Source: Parahoeflea alexandrii
GTDB taxonomy: Bacteria > Pseudomonadota > Alphaproteobacteria > Rhizobiales > Rhizobiaceae
DNA: 64,000 nt
Assembly: GCF_027214025.1 (NCBI RefSeq)
Contig: NZ_JAPWHB010000002.1
Span: 682,001-746,000 of the forward strand
Reading direction: 5' to 3'
Position 1 is the first letter of the stretch. Every line of letters begins with the position of its first letter. The position numbers and the translations under genes are program-made. Of the stretch, positions 1 to 8,615 are shown one piece after another. The notes under the pieces are model-generated. The model ran no database searches, had not been told where the DNA came from, and saw only the letters and a list, made by a program, of their open reading frames with translations.

Positions 1-418
1 TCTCGATCTTGACGCGGTCGCCCTTGGGATTGGCGACACGGGTGATCTGCATGTCGAAATCGATGGCCGACATGATGCCGTCGCCGAATTCTTCCTGGAT
101 CAGCGTCTTGATCGTCGGCCCGTAGACGCCGACGATTTCGTAGAGCCGGTAGATGCAGGGGTCAGTCGGCACCGCCTGTTCCCAGATCTTGGTCGGGTAT
201 TCCTGCAGCACCAGGGCAGCTTCCTGCGGCAGGCCCATCACCGAGACCATCGCCTCGGCCTTGTCCTTGGGCATGGCGTTCATGCCCATTGCGGCCGAGT
301 GGGTCCAGACCGGCGACATCCCGATCTTCTCGGCGATCTCCTCCCATTTCATGCCGGTCGTCCGCTTGGCCGAGAGGATCATTTCAGTCACGTCTTCCTT
401 GGTCATCATTTTTGCCAT
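1..418 (-). CDS. cynS: cyanase (cyanate hydratase), 3' end cut by window edge
   Basis: Cyanase converts cyanate plus bicarbonate to carbamate, which decays to ammonia and CO2. About 139 of the usual ~156 residues are present; the C-terminus lies beyond base 1. The N-terminal helical domain is followed by the conserved catalytic domain with PTDPCIYRLYE, which holds the family catalytic Arg and Glu, and FGDGIMSAI, which holds the catalytic Ser. The start is the ATG at 418 (MAKMMTKED), 23 bases after the stop of the ATPase gene, so it is the last visible gene of the cyanate uptake operon. An internal ATG pair a few codons later is an alternative start. The identification is firm. Confidence 0.95.
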   Translation of the reverse strand, partial: MAKMMTKEDVTEMILSAKRTTGMKWEEIAEKIGMSPVWTHSAAMGMNAMPKDKAEAMVSVMGLPQEAALVLQEYPTKIWEQAVPTDPCIYRLYEIVGVYGPTIKTLIQEEFGDGIMSAIDFDMQITRVANPKGDRVKIE

Positions 419-441
419 GATGAGGTCTCCTGGTTTGGGTG

Positions 442-1326
442 TTAAACGGCGAGCTTGCTGGGCGCACGGACAGCCGGCGCGGTCTTGTCGATGCGGACCG
501 TCGCCGGCCTGTTCTCGGCGGCATCCGTCGGCCCGGCGAGTTCCTTCGAATGCTTGCCGAGGAACTGCACCAGATGATTGCGGATCGCGTAGTAGTTGGG
601 ATGTTCGACGATCTCGATCCGGCTGCGCGGCCGCGGGATCGTGATCTCGACGGATTCCGCCACGCGCGCAAAGGGTCCGTTGGTCATCAGCAGGATGCGG
701 TCGGCGAGCAGAATGGCCTCATCGATGTCGTGGGTGATCATGAAGACGGTCTGGTTGGTGCCCGCCCAGACCTTGAGCAACTCGTCCTGGATGGTACCGC
801 GCGTCAGCGCATCGAGCGCCCCGAACGGCTCGTCGAGCAGCAACAGCTTCGGGCTGATCGAGAACGCCCGGGCGATCGACACGCGCTGGCGCATGCCGCC
901 CGAAAGCTGGCTCGGCTTGCGGTTGAATACATCCGCGCTCAGCCCGACCATTTCCAGATGCTTCTTCGAGTGATCCAGCACCTGGTCCTTCGACCAGTCC
1001 GGATAGCGGGCGGCGACGGCAAATGTCACGTTCTTGAGCGCGTTGAGCCATGGAAGCAGCGAGTAGTTCTGAAACACCACGCCGCGATCGAGGCTCGGCC
1101 CGGAAACCTCCTTGCCGTCCATGATGACGACGCCCTCGGTGGCCTCGGCCAAACCGGCGAGAATGTTCATGATCGTCGACTTGCCGCAGCCTGAATGGCC
1201 GAGAATGACGACAAACTCGCCGCGCTCGATGCCGAAGCTGGCATTCTCGAAGATCGTGGTCTGGCCGCCCGCTCCGTCCGGGTACCTCTGGCTCAGGCGT
1301 TCAACGCTCAGAAAAGCAGTGCTCAC
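442..1326 (-). CDS. cyanate/nitrate-type ABC transporter ATP-binding protein
   Basis: NrtD/SsuB-type ATPase of 294 aa that would energise the import complex of the two upstream genes. Walker A GHSGCGKST is at about residues 43-51, the Q-loop at VVFQNYSLLPW, the signature LSGGMRQR near 140 and Walker B LLLLDEP near 160, with the H-loop in ITHDIDEA. I chose the GTG at 1326 because a GGAGAG ribosome-binding site sits 6-8 bases upstream, on top of the permease stop codon. A longer open frame to 1383 would run into the permease gene. Genes follow in the order binding protein, permease, ATPase, cyanase, which points to cyanate as substrate; nitrate cannot be excluded from sequence. Confidence 0.9.
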   Translation of the reverse strand: MSTAFLSVERLSQRYPDGAGGQTTIFENASFGIERGEFVVILGHSGCGKSTIMNILAGLAEATEGVVIMDGKEVSGPSLDRGVVFQNYSLLPWLNALKNVTFAVAARYPDWSKDQVLDHSKKHLEMVGLSADVFNRKPSQLSGGMRQRVSIARAFSISPKLLLLDEPFGALDALTRGTIQDELLKVWAGTNQTVFMITHDIDEAILLADRILLMTNGPFARVAESVEITIPRPRSRIEIVEHPNYYAIRNHLVQFLGKHSKELAGPTDAAENRPATVRIDKTAPAVRAPSKLAV

Positions 1327-1336
1327 GGGGTCTCTC

Positions 1337-2170
1337 CTATTCGCTGTAGACGACAAAGCGCTGCAACACGCCGAACATGGCATCGAGCGCCATGCCGACG
1401 ACGCCGATCATCAGGATCGAGAAAATGACCGAGGTGAGATCGAGGTTGTTCCACTCGTTCCAGACATAGTAGCCGATGCCGGTTCCGCCGACCAACATCT
1501 CGGCGGCAACGATCACCAGCCAGGCAATGCCGATGGAAATCCGCATGCCGGTCACGATCGTCGGCGCTGCCGCGGGCAGGATCACCATGAAGGCTGTGCG
1601 CAGCGCGCCCAGTTCATGGGTTCTGGCCACGTTGACCCAGTCCTTGCGCACCCCGGCCACCCCGAAAGCGGTATTGATCAGCATCGGCCAGATCGAGCAG
1701 ATGAAGATCACGAAGATCGCGCTGGTCTCGCTGTCCTGGATGATGAACAGCGCCAGCGGCATCCATGCCAGCGGCGAGATCGGCCTGAGCACCTGGATGA
1801 ACGGGTTGAGCGCCTTGTAGGCGACCGGCGACATGCCGATGAGGAAGCCTAACGGAATGGCGATGAGTGCCGCCAGAAAGTAACCGGCCAGCACGCGGTA
1901 GATCGAGTATCCGATCTGGATGCCGATCCCCTTGTCGTTCGGACCCGCGTCATAGAACGGGTCGCTCAACTGTTCCCAGGCCTTCTCCAGGACCTGGCTC
2001 GGCGGTGGGACGCCGGCCTTCTGCGCGCCGCCGCCGGTCAGGCGCTCATACTCGGTCAGCTCGCCTGCCGCCTTCTGGCCGGGAATGACGGCCTCCCACA
2101 ACAGGAGGCCGGCAAACAGCAGGATGAACGAGAGGAGCGCCGCGCGCTTGTTCACGGACATGTCGGTCAT
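1337..2170 (-). CDS. cyanate/nitrate-type ABC transporter permease
   Basis: Inner-membrane permease of 277 aa in the NrtB/SsuC family. An N-terminal transmembrane helix (about 10-30) is followed by a periplasmic segment and the BPD-transport core of five to six hydrophobic helices. The cytoplasmic EAA-like loop (ELGALRTAFMVILPAAAPTIVTG) contacts the ATPase. It begins 3 bases after the stop of the binding-protein gene and its stop lies 10 bases before the ATPase start, so the three are cotranscribed. The family transports nitrate, nitrite, cyanate, bicarbonate or alkanesulfonates; the adjacent cyanase favours cyanate. Confidence 0.9.
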   Translation of the reverse strand: MTDMSVNKRAALLSFILLFAGLLLWEAVIPGQKAAGELTEYERLTGGGAQKAGVPPPSQVLEKAWEQLSDPFYDAGPNDKGIGIQIGYSIYRVLAGYFLAALIAIPLGFLIGMSPVAYKALNPFIQVLRPISPLAWMPLALFIIQDSETSAIFVIFICSIWPMLINTAFGVAGVRKDWVNVARTHELGALRTAFMVILPAAAPTIVTGMRISIGIAWLVIVAAEMLVGGTGIGYYVWNEWNNLDLTSVIFSILMIGVVGMALDAMFGVLQRFVVYSE

Positions 2171-2173
2171 GCG

Positions 2174-3553
2174 TCAGGCTTTCTTGATTGCAAAGCTCGC
2201 GACGTAGTCTTCCGGCGTCGCGGGATCGAAGGTCTTGCCCATGATGACGTGCGACTTGTAGCTTTCCGCCGGGGCGTCATAGCCCAGATCGGTGAGGATC
2301 TTGCGGGCGTCGGACGCCAGGTACACCTGCTCGGCCACCGCCTTGTAGTCGATATCGCCCTCGATATAGCCCCAGCGTTTCATCTGGGTGAGGATCCAAA
2401 CGCCCATCGAGTGCCAGGGGAACGGGTCAAAATCGATGCGGTCGGGCACTTGCTTCACTTCCCCAAGTCCGTCCGCATAGGTTCCGGTCAGCACCTGCTC
2501 GATGACTTCGACCGGCTGGTTGAGATAGTTGGTCGGCGCGATCGCCGCCGAGATCTCTTTCCGGTTGTCAGGGTTGGAGGCGTATTGCGTGGCGTCGATG
2601 ATCGCCTTGAGCAGCGCCCCGTAAGTGTTGGGCAGCTCGGTGGCAAAGGAGAGCGGTGCTGCGAAGGCACAGCAAGGGTGCCCTTCCCAGATCTCCTTGG
2701 TCAGGATGTGGATGAAGCCGATATTCTCCCACACCGCGCGCTGGTTGAAGGGATCCGGCGACAGGTAGCCATCGAGGTTTCCGGCGCGCAAATTGGCGAC
2801 CATTTCCGGCGGCGGCACGACGCGGATCTGGATGTCGACATCCGGATCGAGACCGTGCTCGGCCACGTAGTAGCGAAGCAGGAAATTGTGCATCGAATAT
2901 TCAAACGGCACGCCGAAGGTGAAGCCCTTCCACTGCTTCGGATCGCGCTTGTCTTTGTGCTCGTTCGACAGCACGATGGCCTGGCCGTTAATGTTCTCGA
3001 CCGCGGGCATGATGTAGGGCTCGGCCACCGAGCCGGCGCCGAGCGTCATTGCCAGCGGCATCGGGGTGAGCATGTGACTGGCGTCGTATTCGCCTGCCAG
3101 CGACTTGTCGCGCGCCACCGCCCAGCCGGCGGTCTTGATGACCTGCGCATTCAGCCCGTAGCGCTCGTAGAAGCCAAGCGGCTGCGCCATGATGATCGGC
3201 GTTGCGCAGGTGATCGGAACGAAGCCGATGTTGAGGTCCGTCTTTTCCGGCTTGCCGAGCGTGTCGAGCAGCGCCGCCTTTGCCTTGTCGATCGGGAAAA
3301 TCGACGCGAGAGCGGCGGCAGCCGTCCCTCCCCCGACCAGACCCATGAAGGAACGGCGGCTGATATCGGAATGCCCGAACACGGACCGGACGATGGCGCT
3401 TTCGATCGCGCGCTCCATCATCGCCTCGCTGGACTGCAAAGTGCTCTCTTCGCGAATGCCGGATGTCGGTGCACAGGCGGAGCATCCGCACTTGGCGCCA
3501 TGCCTGAGATCGGCCTTGCTCGAGAAGGGATCGTTTAGACTTTTGACTGTCAT
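2174..3553 (-). CDS. CmpA/NrtA-family ABC substrate-binding protein, Tat signal
   Basis: Periplasmic anion-binding protein of 459 aa, first gene of the cyanate operon. A Tat signal (SRRSFMGLVGGG) begins only near residue 65, after a long N-terminal extension that holds a short cysteine cluster (CGCSAC near residues 23-28); similar extensions occur in alphaproteobacterial NrtA-like proteins. The mature part has the two-lobed NMT1/CmpA fold with blocks such as GFVPITCATPIIMA and LSPDPFNQRAVW. The ATG at 3553 has GGAG about 7 bases upstream. Ligand (cyanate, nitrate or bicarbonate) is inferred from the cyanase in the same operon. Confidence 0.9.
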   Translation of the reverse strand: MTVKSLNDPFSSKADLRHGAKCGCSACAPTSGIREESTLQSSEAMMERAIESAIVRSVFGHSDISRRSFMGLVGGGTAAAALASIFPIDKAKAALLDTLGKPEKTDLNIGFVPITCATPIIMAQPLGFYERYGLNAQVIKTAGWAVARDKSLAGEYDASHMLTPMPLAMTLGAGSVAEPYIMPAVENINGQAIVLSNEHKDKRDPKQWKGFTFGVPFEYSMHNFLLRYYVAEHGLDPDVDIQIRVVPPPEMVANLRAGNLDGYLSPDPFNQRAVWENIGFIHILTKEIWEGHPCCAFAAPLSFATELPNTYGALLKAIIDATQYASNPDNRKEISAAIAPTNYLNQPVEVIEQVLTGTYADGLGEVKQVPDRIDFDPFPWHSMGVWILTQMKRWGYIEGDIDYKAVAEQVYLASDARKILTDLGYDAPAESYKSHVIMGKTFDPATPEDYVASFAIKKA

Positions 3554-3686
3554 CGGTTTCTCCTGCGATAAATCCTGAGATCAGGTTAGCGGCTCAAACC
3601 CGGAAATCCGCAAAATTCGGGATTCCATCCAGATTCAATAAATTATTGATTTTACTTAAATATCAGGAGTCGCTTCAGGTAAATTA

Positions 3687-3718
3687 ATTACGATTTTTCG
3701 TAATTTACGAAATTTCGT
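3687..3718. promoter_or_regulatory. interlocked inverted repeats in the cyn/regulator intergenic region
   Basis: Three overlapping dyads are visible: ATTACGA (3687-3693) with TCGTAAT (3698-3704); TCGTAA (3698-3703) with TTACGA (3705-3710) around a single T; and the perfect 12-base palindrome ACGAAATTTCGT (3707-3718). They lie 35-66 bases before the regulator start and about 135 bases before the start of the binding-protein gene. This is a good candidate operator or enhancer for the divergent Fis-family regulator. I found no canonical -24/-12 sigma-54 element in 3554-3752 by eye. Confidence 0.5.
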
Positions 3719-3752
3719 TGATTTTTTATGTTGCAGTGCGCAATCTGATGCG

Positions 3753-5615
3753 ATGGAAAACGACACCCCCTTTCTGCACAGCCATGTGCAATCGAGTATC
3801 CTGCCGGCCATCGCGCTCGACACGCACAACGGCCTGATCGTTGCGGCCAATGGCGCCGCCAGCCTGTTGCTCGCCGATGAGCACCTGCGCGGCAAGGATT
3901 TCGCGGCCTTCCTGGTCGGACGCCTGCCGGAACTTATCGTCTTCACGGAAAAGGTCGACCACTACAGGACCAGCTGGACCCGCGACCTGCCGATCGTCAG
4001 CGCCGAGGGACGGGAGATCGCCACGGAAATCCACGGCACCATGATCGGGCATTCCGGTGCAGCCTATCTGGTCATGCAGATCATCGACATGGAGGCTTAC
4101 GACACCCGCTCCCAGAATGTTTCCACCCACAACCTGCACGCCCGGGGGCTGATGGAATGGGACCGGGCGCGCGATTTCTTCCGGGAGATGGAAAACGAGA
4201 ACCGGCTGATCCTCGATGCGGCGGGTGAAGGCATCTACGGCATCAATCTCGAGGGCAAGACCACCTTCGTCAACAATGCCGCCCAGGAGATGCTGGGCTG
4301 GACCAAGGAAGACCTGCTCGGCGAGGACATCCACGCCATGATCCACCATCACCATCTCGACGGCAGGAAATATCCCTCACGCGAATGCCCGATCTACCAT
4401 TCGTTCCGCAACGAACAGGTCAACCGGGTGGAAGACGAGGTGTTCTGGCACAAGAACGGCCGGCCCATCCAGGTGGAATACACCTCCACCCCGATCTACG
4501 ACCAGCAGGTGCTGGCTGGCGCGGTGGTCATCTTCCGCGACGTGTCCGAGCGGCGCGAGAACGAACGCAAGCTGCGCGCGGCGATGGACCAGATCGAGGC
4601 GCTGCGCGAACGGCTCGAGCAGGAAAACGAATATCTGCAGGAAGAGATCCGCAATGTCCGTTCCCACTACGATCTGGCCGGCTCCTCGCCCGCCATCATG
4701 CGGACCCTGGCGCAGATCGAGCTGGTGGCCAAGACCCAGAGCAACGTACTCATCACCGGTGAAGGCGGTACCGGCAAATCGCTGATTGCGTCCGCCATTC
4801 ACAAGTCGAGTTCGCGCGCCCGGCGGCCGATCATCCGCATCAACTGCGCCGGTATTTCCCCCTCGACCTTCGAGAGCGAACTGTTCGGCCATGTCCGCGG
4901 CGCCTTCCAGGGTGCCATCCACGACCGCACCGGCAAGCTGGAAATCGCCAACGGCGGAACGCTGTATCTCGACGAGGTTTCCGAAATCCCGATCGAGCTC
5001 CAGGGCAAGATCCTCAAGACCCTGCAGGAACAATCGCTGGAGCGGCTCGGCGACAACCGCATCAGCAAGATCAATGTGCGCGTCATCGCCTCCTCGAGCA
5101 AGGATCTGACCACCTGCATCAGGAACGGCACGTTTCGCCAGGATCTCTACTTCTATCTCAACGTGTTTCCGATCGAGTGCCAGCCGCTGCGCGAACGCCT
5201 GTCCGACATCCCCGAGCTGACGCAGCACTTCCTCACCCTCGCCTGCGAGCGGCTGAACCTGCAGAAGCCGACGATTACCAAGGCCAATATCCGGCAACTG
5301 CAGGATTATCACTGGCCCGGCAATGTCCGGGAGCTGCAGAACGTGGTCGAGCGCGGGGCCATCCTGTCGCGCGGCGAGAAGCTGATCCTCGACCTGCAGA
5401 AAGGCCCGGGCCGGCCCAGCGCTGCGGAGCACGCCGACATCCTGACCGAACAGCAGATGCATGACTTGCAGGTCAGCAACATCGTCGCCTGCCTGAAACG
5501 ATGCGGCGGCCGCGTTTCCGGGGAAGACGGCGCGGCCCAACTGATGGGCATCAAGCCCACAACGCTCTATTCCCGCATCAAGAAGTTCGGCATCGTCCTG
5601 GACGAAGCCGAGTAG
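3753..5615 (+). CDS. PAS-AAA-Fis enhancer-binding transcriptional regulator
   Basis: Bacterial enhancer-binding protein of 620 aa. A first PAS-like sensor covers about residues 10-115, a second PAS about 150-270 (ENRLILDAAGEGIYGIN), then a coiled coil (about 275-305), a sigma-54-type AAA+ domain (about 309-535) and a Fis-type helix-turn-helix (about 570-615). Walker A is GEGGTGKS near 336 and Walker B is TLYLDEVSE. The sigma-54 contact loop, normally GAFTGA, reads GAFQGA near 382. The gene is divergent from the cyanate operon, so it probably regulates it; the cue sensed by the PAS domains is unknown. The ATG at 3753 has no strong Shine-Dalgarno sequence. Confidence 0.85.
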   Translation: MENDTPFLHSHVQSSILPAIALDTHNGLIVAANGAASLLLADEHLRGKDFAAFLVGRLPELIVFTEKVDHYRTSWTRDLPIVSAEGREIATEIHGTMIGHSGAAYLVMQIIDMEAYDTRSQNVSTHNLHARGLMEWDRARDFFREMENENRLILDAAGEGIYGINLEGKTTFVNNAAQEMLGWTKEDLLGEDIHAMIHHHHLDGRKYPSRECPIYHSFRNEQVNRVEDEVFWHKNGRPIQVEYTSTPIYDQQVLAGAVVIFRDVSERRENERKLRAAMDQIEALRERLEQENEYLQEEIRNVRSHYDLAGSSPAIMRTLAQIELVAKTQSNVLITGEGGTGKSLIASAIHKSSSRARRPIIRINCAGISPSTFESELFGHVRGAFQGAIHDRTGKLEIANGGTLYLDEVSEIPIELQGKILKTLQEQSLERLGDNRISKINVRVIASSSKDLTTCIRNGTFRQDLYFYLNVFPIECQPLRERLSDIPELTQHFLTLACERLNLQKPTITKANIRQLQDYHWPGNVRELQNVVERGAILSRGEKLILDLQKGPGRPSAAEHADILTEQQMHDLQVSNIVACLKRCGGRVSGEDGAAQLMGIKPTTLYSRIKKFGIVLDEAE

Positions 5616-5635
5616 ACGGTCGCCACCGCGACCGT
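5616..5635. other. short hairpin between convergent genes
   Basis: ACGGTCGC (5616-5623) pairs with GCGACCGT (5628-5635) around a 4-base loop, directly after the regulator stop codon. There is no T-tract, so it is not a convincing intrinsic terminator; it may help end or stabilise the transcript. Confidence 0.3.
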
Positions 5636-5664
5636 GCCGGCTTGCGGCTGCAGAGCGGCGGCGC

Positions 5665-6174
5665 TCAGCGCATCAGCTTGCCGATGGGGAAGATGGCGCA
5701 GGTTTCCGTGCCGTGCGCCAGGAGCTTGCCGGAACTGTCCCTGAGATAGGCCTCGGAGGTGGCAATCGTCTTGCCACGGTGCAGGATGCGGCCCTCGCAA
5801 GCGAGCTCCCCCATGTCGGGCAGGATCGGCCGGGTCAGGTTGAGCTTGAACTCCACCGTCGTGTAGCCCTCGCCGGGTTGCAGCGTCGTCATCACGGCGC
5901 AGGCAAGCGCTGAATCCATGATCGTTGCCGCCCAGCCGCCGTGAATGGTGCCAAGCGGGTTGAGATGGTCGACGCCCGGCGTGCCGGTGAAGACGATCAG
6001 CCCCTCCTCTACCGTGGTGAGCCAGAAGTTGAGCGTCCTCGCCATCGCGGCGCCCGGCAGGCGGCCTTCGAGAATGCCCTTCATCACTGACAGGCCGCCT
6101 TCTCTCGCCACCACATCGAGCGGCACGACGCCGGTGAACTGGCCGTTGGCGCGGTTGTTGCTGTCATCCATCAT
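5665..6174 (-). CDS. PaaI-family hotdog thioesterase
   Basis: Predicted acyl-CoA thioesterase of 169 aa with a 4HBT/hotdog core; the substrate is unknown. The central helix region reads [18 protein letters not shown], where HGG and the following Asp are the usual PaaI-type catalytic features, followed by the [13 protein letters not shown] strand. I chose the ATG at 6174 because it overlaps the recO stop as ATGA, with AGGA about 9 bases upstream. It is the last gene of the rsh-to-recO run, apparently by translational coupling; no functional link to recO is implied. Confidence 0.85.
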   Translation of the reverse strand: MMDDSNNRANGQFTGVVPLDVVAREGGLSVMKGILEGRLPGAAMARTLNFWLTTVEEGLIVFTGTPGVDHLNPLGTIHGGWAATIMDSALACAVMTTLQPGEGYTTVEFKLNLTRPILPDMGELACEGRILHRGKTIATSEAYLRDSSGKLLAHGTETCAIFPIGKLMR

Positions 6175-6941
6175 GAAATCGGTTCCTGAAGTGAGGGGGA
6201 AGCAGACGCGTCTTGCGGCATTGCCCGCAAGGCGGCCGTACAAAAACTTTCGCGGCTGATCGGCGGCTCGACGCCGCGTGGTTCGAACACGTGCCGGCCG
6301 AAAAAATAACCGGTCAGCCTGAACGCCTGGTCCAGCATTTCCCGGGTCGTGCAGGCCTGTGTCCGGTCGGGCAGGAAAGCCGGCAACGCCAGCATCCGGT
6401 CAGCCCAGGGACGGCCCGCTTCGGCAGACACCGCCCGGCCCGACTTCGGCGACACGTAGATGAGATCGGTGCGTGCGCCGGTCGCCGCGCAAGTACTCAG
6501 GTCGAGGCCGAAGCCCAGATCCTCAAGCACGGCGAGTTCGAACCGCACATAGAGCGCACCGGCTTCTTCCGGCGTATCCAGGCTGTCGAGAATGATGGCA
6601 AAGGCATCGTGCAGCCGCGGATGGGAATCGCGTTCCGGCAGCAGCCGGAGCAGCGCCGCCATCGCCTGCACGCCGTGCACGCCGATGGCGCTTTCCATCA
6701 GCCGCCCGGCGCGCGCGTTCAGGAGTTCGACCTGGTATTGACCCAGATGCTCGTCGAGCCTGGCGCGCCATACCAGATCCACCGAATTGCCCGGCTGCAG
6801 CACCGGTTGGTGGCGCTTGGAGCGGCCGCCGCGGACGATGCCCAGATGACGGCCATGCGCCTTCGTCATCACCTCGGCGATAACCGAGGTTTCGCCATGC
6901 TTCCTGAGGCCCAGGATGATTCCCTCGTCTCGCCATTCCAT
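6171..6941 (-). CDS. recO: DNA repair protein RecO
   Basis: RecO (256 aa) loads RecA on SSB-coated gaps together with RecF and RecR and anneals single strands. The N-terminal OB-fold begins [19 protein letters not shown], typical of the family, and is followed by the helical domain ([23 protein letters not shown]). The zinc-finger-like C-terminal part is reduced, as in other alphaproteobacteria. The gene begins 17 bases after the era stop and ends in a 4-base overlap with the thioesterase gene. The era-recO order is conserved widely in proteobacteria. Confidence 0.95.
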   Translation of the reverse strand: MEWRDEGIILGLRKHGETSVIAEVMTKAHGRHLGIVRGGRSKRHQPVLQPGNSVDLVWRARLDEHLGQYQVELLNARAGRLMESAIGVHGVQAMAALLRLLPERDSHPRLHDAFAIILDSLDTPEEAGALYVRFELAVLEDLGFGLDLSTCAATGARTDLIYVSPKSGRAVSAEAGRPWADRMLALPAFLPDRTQACTTREMLDQAFRLTGYFFGRHVFEPRGVEPPISRESFCTAALRAMPQDASASPSLQEPIS

Positions 6942-6958
6942 CGCGTGACTTTGCCCGC

Positions 6959-7897
6959 TCAGTGCGGAAATTCAAGTCCCATCTCGCGGTAGCGCTCGGG
7001 ATCGTTGCCCCAGTTCTCGCGAACCTTGACGAACAGGAACAGGTGCACCTTCTGCTCGAGGATCTCGGCGATCTCCTTGCGCGACGCCTGGCCGATCGCC
7101 TTGATGGTCTCGCCCTTGTGGCCAAGCACGATCTTCTTCTGGCTCTCGCGCTCGACATAGATGACCTGCTCGATGCGCACCGAGCCGTCCTTCTTCTCTT
7201 CCCAGCGCTCGGTCTCGACATGCGATGCGTAGGGCAGTTCCTGGTGCAGCCGCAGGAACAGTTTTTCGCGCGTGATCTCGGCGGCCAGCTGCCGCATCGG
7301 CAAGTCGGAAATCTGGTCTTCCGGGTAGTACCACGGCCCTTCCGGCAGCTTTTTCGCCAGGTAGTCCATCAGGTCCTTGCAGCCAGAACCGTTGAGCGCC
7401 GAGATCATGAAGGTCTCGTCGAACTTGACCTTCTCGTGAATGGCCGCCGTCAGCGCCAGCAGCGTGTCGCGCTTGACCTGGTCGATCTTGTTGATCACCA
7501 GGATCTTGTGTCCCTGCCGCTCGGCGAGCGAATCCAGCAGCGCTTCCGCGTCTCCCCTGATGCCGCGTTCGGCGTCGATCAGCACCAGCACCAGGTCGCC
7601 ATCCTTGGCGCCGCCCCAGGCCGTTGTCACCATCGCCCGGTCAAGCCGGCGCTTCGGCGTGAAGATCCCCGGCGTGTCGATGAACACGATCTGGGTCCGG
7701 TCATGGATGGCAATGCCGCGCACGATCGCCCGTGTGGTCTGCACCTTGTGCGAGACGATCGACACCTTGGCGCCGACCAGCTGGTTCATCAGCGTGGATT
7801 TTCCCGCATTCGGAGCGCCGATCAGCGCCACGAAGCCTGAGCGGGTCGGCCCCTGCGGTTCAGCCGGGGGTGCGTCTGTTTCAGGTGTGTCAGTCAT
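6959..7897 (-). CDS. era: GTPase Era
   Basis: Essential GTPase (312 aa) that binds the 3' end of 16S rRNA and checks 30S maturation. The G1 motif GAPNAGKST is at residues 27-35, then G3 DTPGIF, G4 NKID and the C-terminal KH domain ([16 protein letters not shown]). The ATG at 7897 has AGGAAAAG upstream and overlaps the rnc stop by 8 bases; the longer open frame to 8044 lies inside rnc. A proline-rich 20-residue N-terminal tail precedes the GTPase domain. Confidence 0.96.
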   Translation of the reverse strand: MTDTPETDAPPAEPQGPTRSGFVALIGAPNAGKSTLMNQLVGAKVSIVSHKVQTTRAIVRGIAIHDRTQIVFIDTPGIFTPKRRLDRAMVTTAWGGAKDGDLVLVLIDAERGIRGDAEALLDSLAERQGHKILVINKIDQVKRDTLLALTAAIHEKVKFDETFMISALNGSGCKDLMDYLAKKLPEGPWYYPEDQISDLPMRQLAAEITREKLFLRLHQELPYASHVETERWEEKKDGSVRIEQVIYVERESQKKIVLGHKGETIKAIGQASRKEIAEILEQKVHLFLFVKVRENWGNDPERYREMGLEFPH

Positions 7898-8615
7898 TTT
7901 CTTTTCCTGCATTTGCCTGCCAGACGCCTTCGCGTTCGAGCACTGCGGTCGCTGCGGCCTGTTCGGCGGCACGCTTGGAGCGGCTGACGCCGCTGGCGGG
8001 CCTGGCCCCCTCGATCTCGACGGCCACCTTGAACACCGGCTCATGGTCGGGGCCGGACCGGTCGGTCACTTTATAGACCGGGGTAACGCCATAACGGGCA
8101 TGGGCCCATTCCTGCAATTCGGTCTTGGCGTCGCGCCGTGCCGCGTCTTCGGCAAAGGCCCGCGGCTTCCAGTGCCTGTGAATGAACGCCCGTGCAGCCT
8201 CGAGCCCAGCATCGAGATAGATCGCGGCAATGATCGATTCCACCACGTCGGCGCGGACATTGAGCATGCGCTTGTCGGCAACCTGCTTGACATCGGCGCC
8301 GGTGCGGATGAACTCATGCAAACCCAGCTCGTCGGCCACTTCACCGCAGGTCTGCGCACTGACAAGCTGGTTGAGGCGCACGGAGAGTTCGCCCTCGCTG
8401 GCCTCGCGGAAATGCTCGAACAGCAATTCCGCCACGCAAAGGCCAAGCACGCGGTCGCCGAGAAACTCGAGCCGCTCGTAATTGCCACCCGCCGGATTGC
8501 GCAGGCTGGAATGGGTCAGCGCCCGCTCCAGCCTTTCGGCATGGGCGAATGTATGGCCGATGCGCTCCTCGACCCGGGCGACGATGTCCGCGACCTTTTT
8601 GGCTGCGCGCTTCAT
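7890..8615 (-). CDS. rnc: ribonuclease III
   Basis: Double-strand-specific endoribonuclease (241 aa) for rRNA and mRNA processing. The catalytic signature ERLEFLGDRVLGL lies in the N-terminal RNase III domain and the metal-binding DVVESIIAAIYLD follows. A double-stranded RNA-binding domain is at the C-terminus (DAKTELQEWAHARYG...SRSKRAAEQAAA). The ATG at 8615 overlaps the lepB stop as ATGA; an in-frame start at 8663 would add 16 residues and is less likely. Confidence 0.96.
   Translation of the reverse strand: MKRAAKKVADIVARVEERIGHTFAHAERLERALTHSSLRNPAGGNYERLEFLGDRVLGLCVAELLFEHFREASEGELSVRLNQLVSAQTCGEVADELGLHEFIRTGADVKQVADKRMLNVRADVVESIIAAIYLDAGLEAARAFIHRHWKPRAFAEDAARRDAKTELQEWAHARYGVTPVYKVTDRSGPDHEPVFKVAVEIEGARPASGVSRSKRAAEQAAATAVLEREGVWQANAGKEND

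Noticed and set aside
3554-3752. Sigma-54 promoter for the cyanate operon
   Set aside because: No GG-N10-GC pair with acceptable flanks was found on either strand by eye; a matrix scan would settle it.
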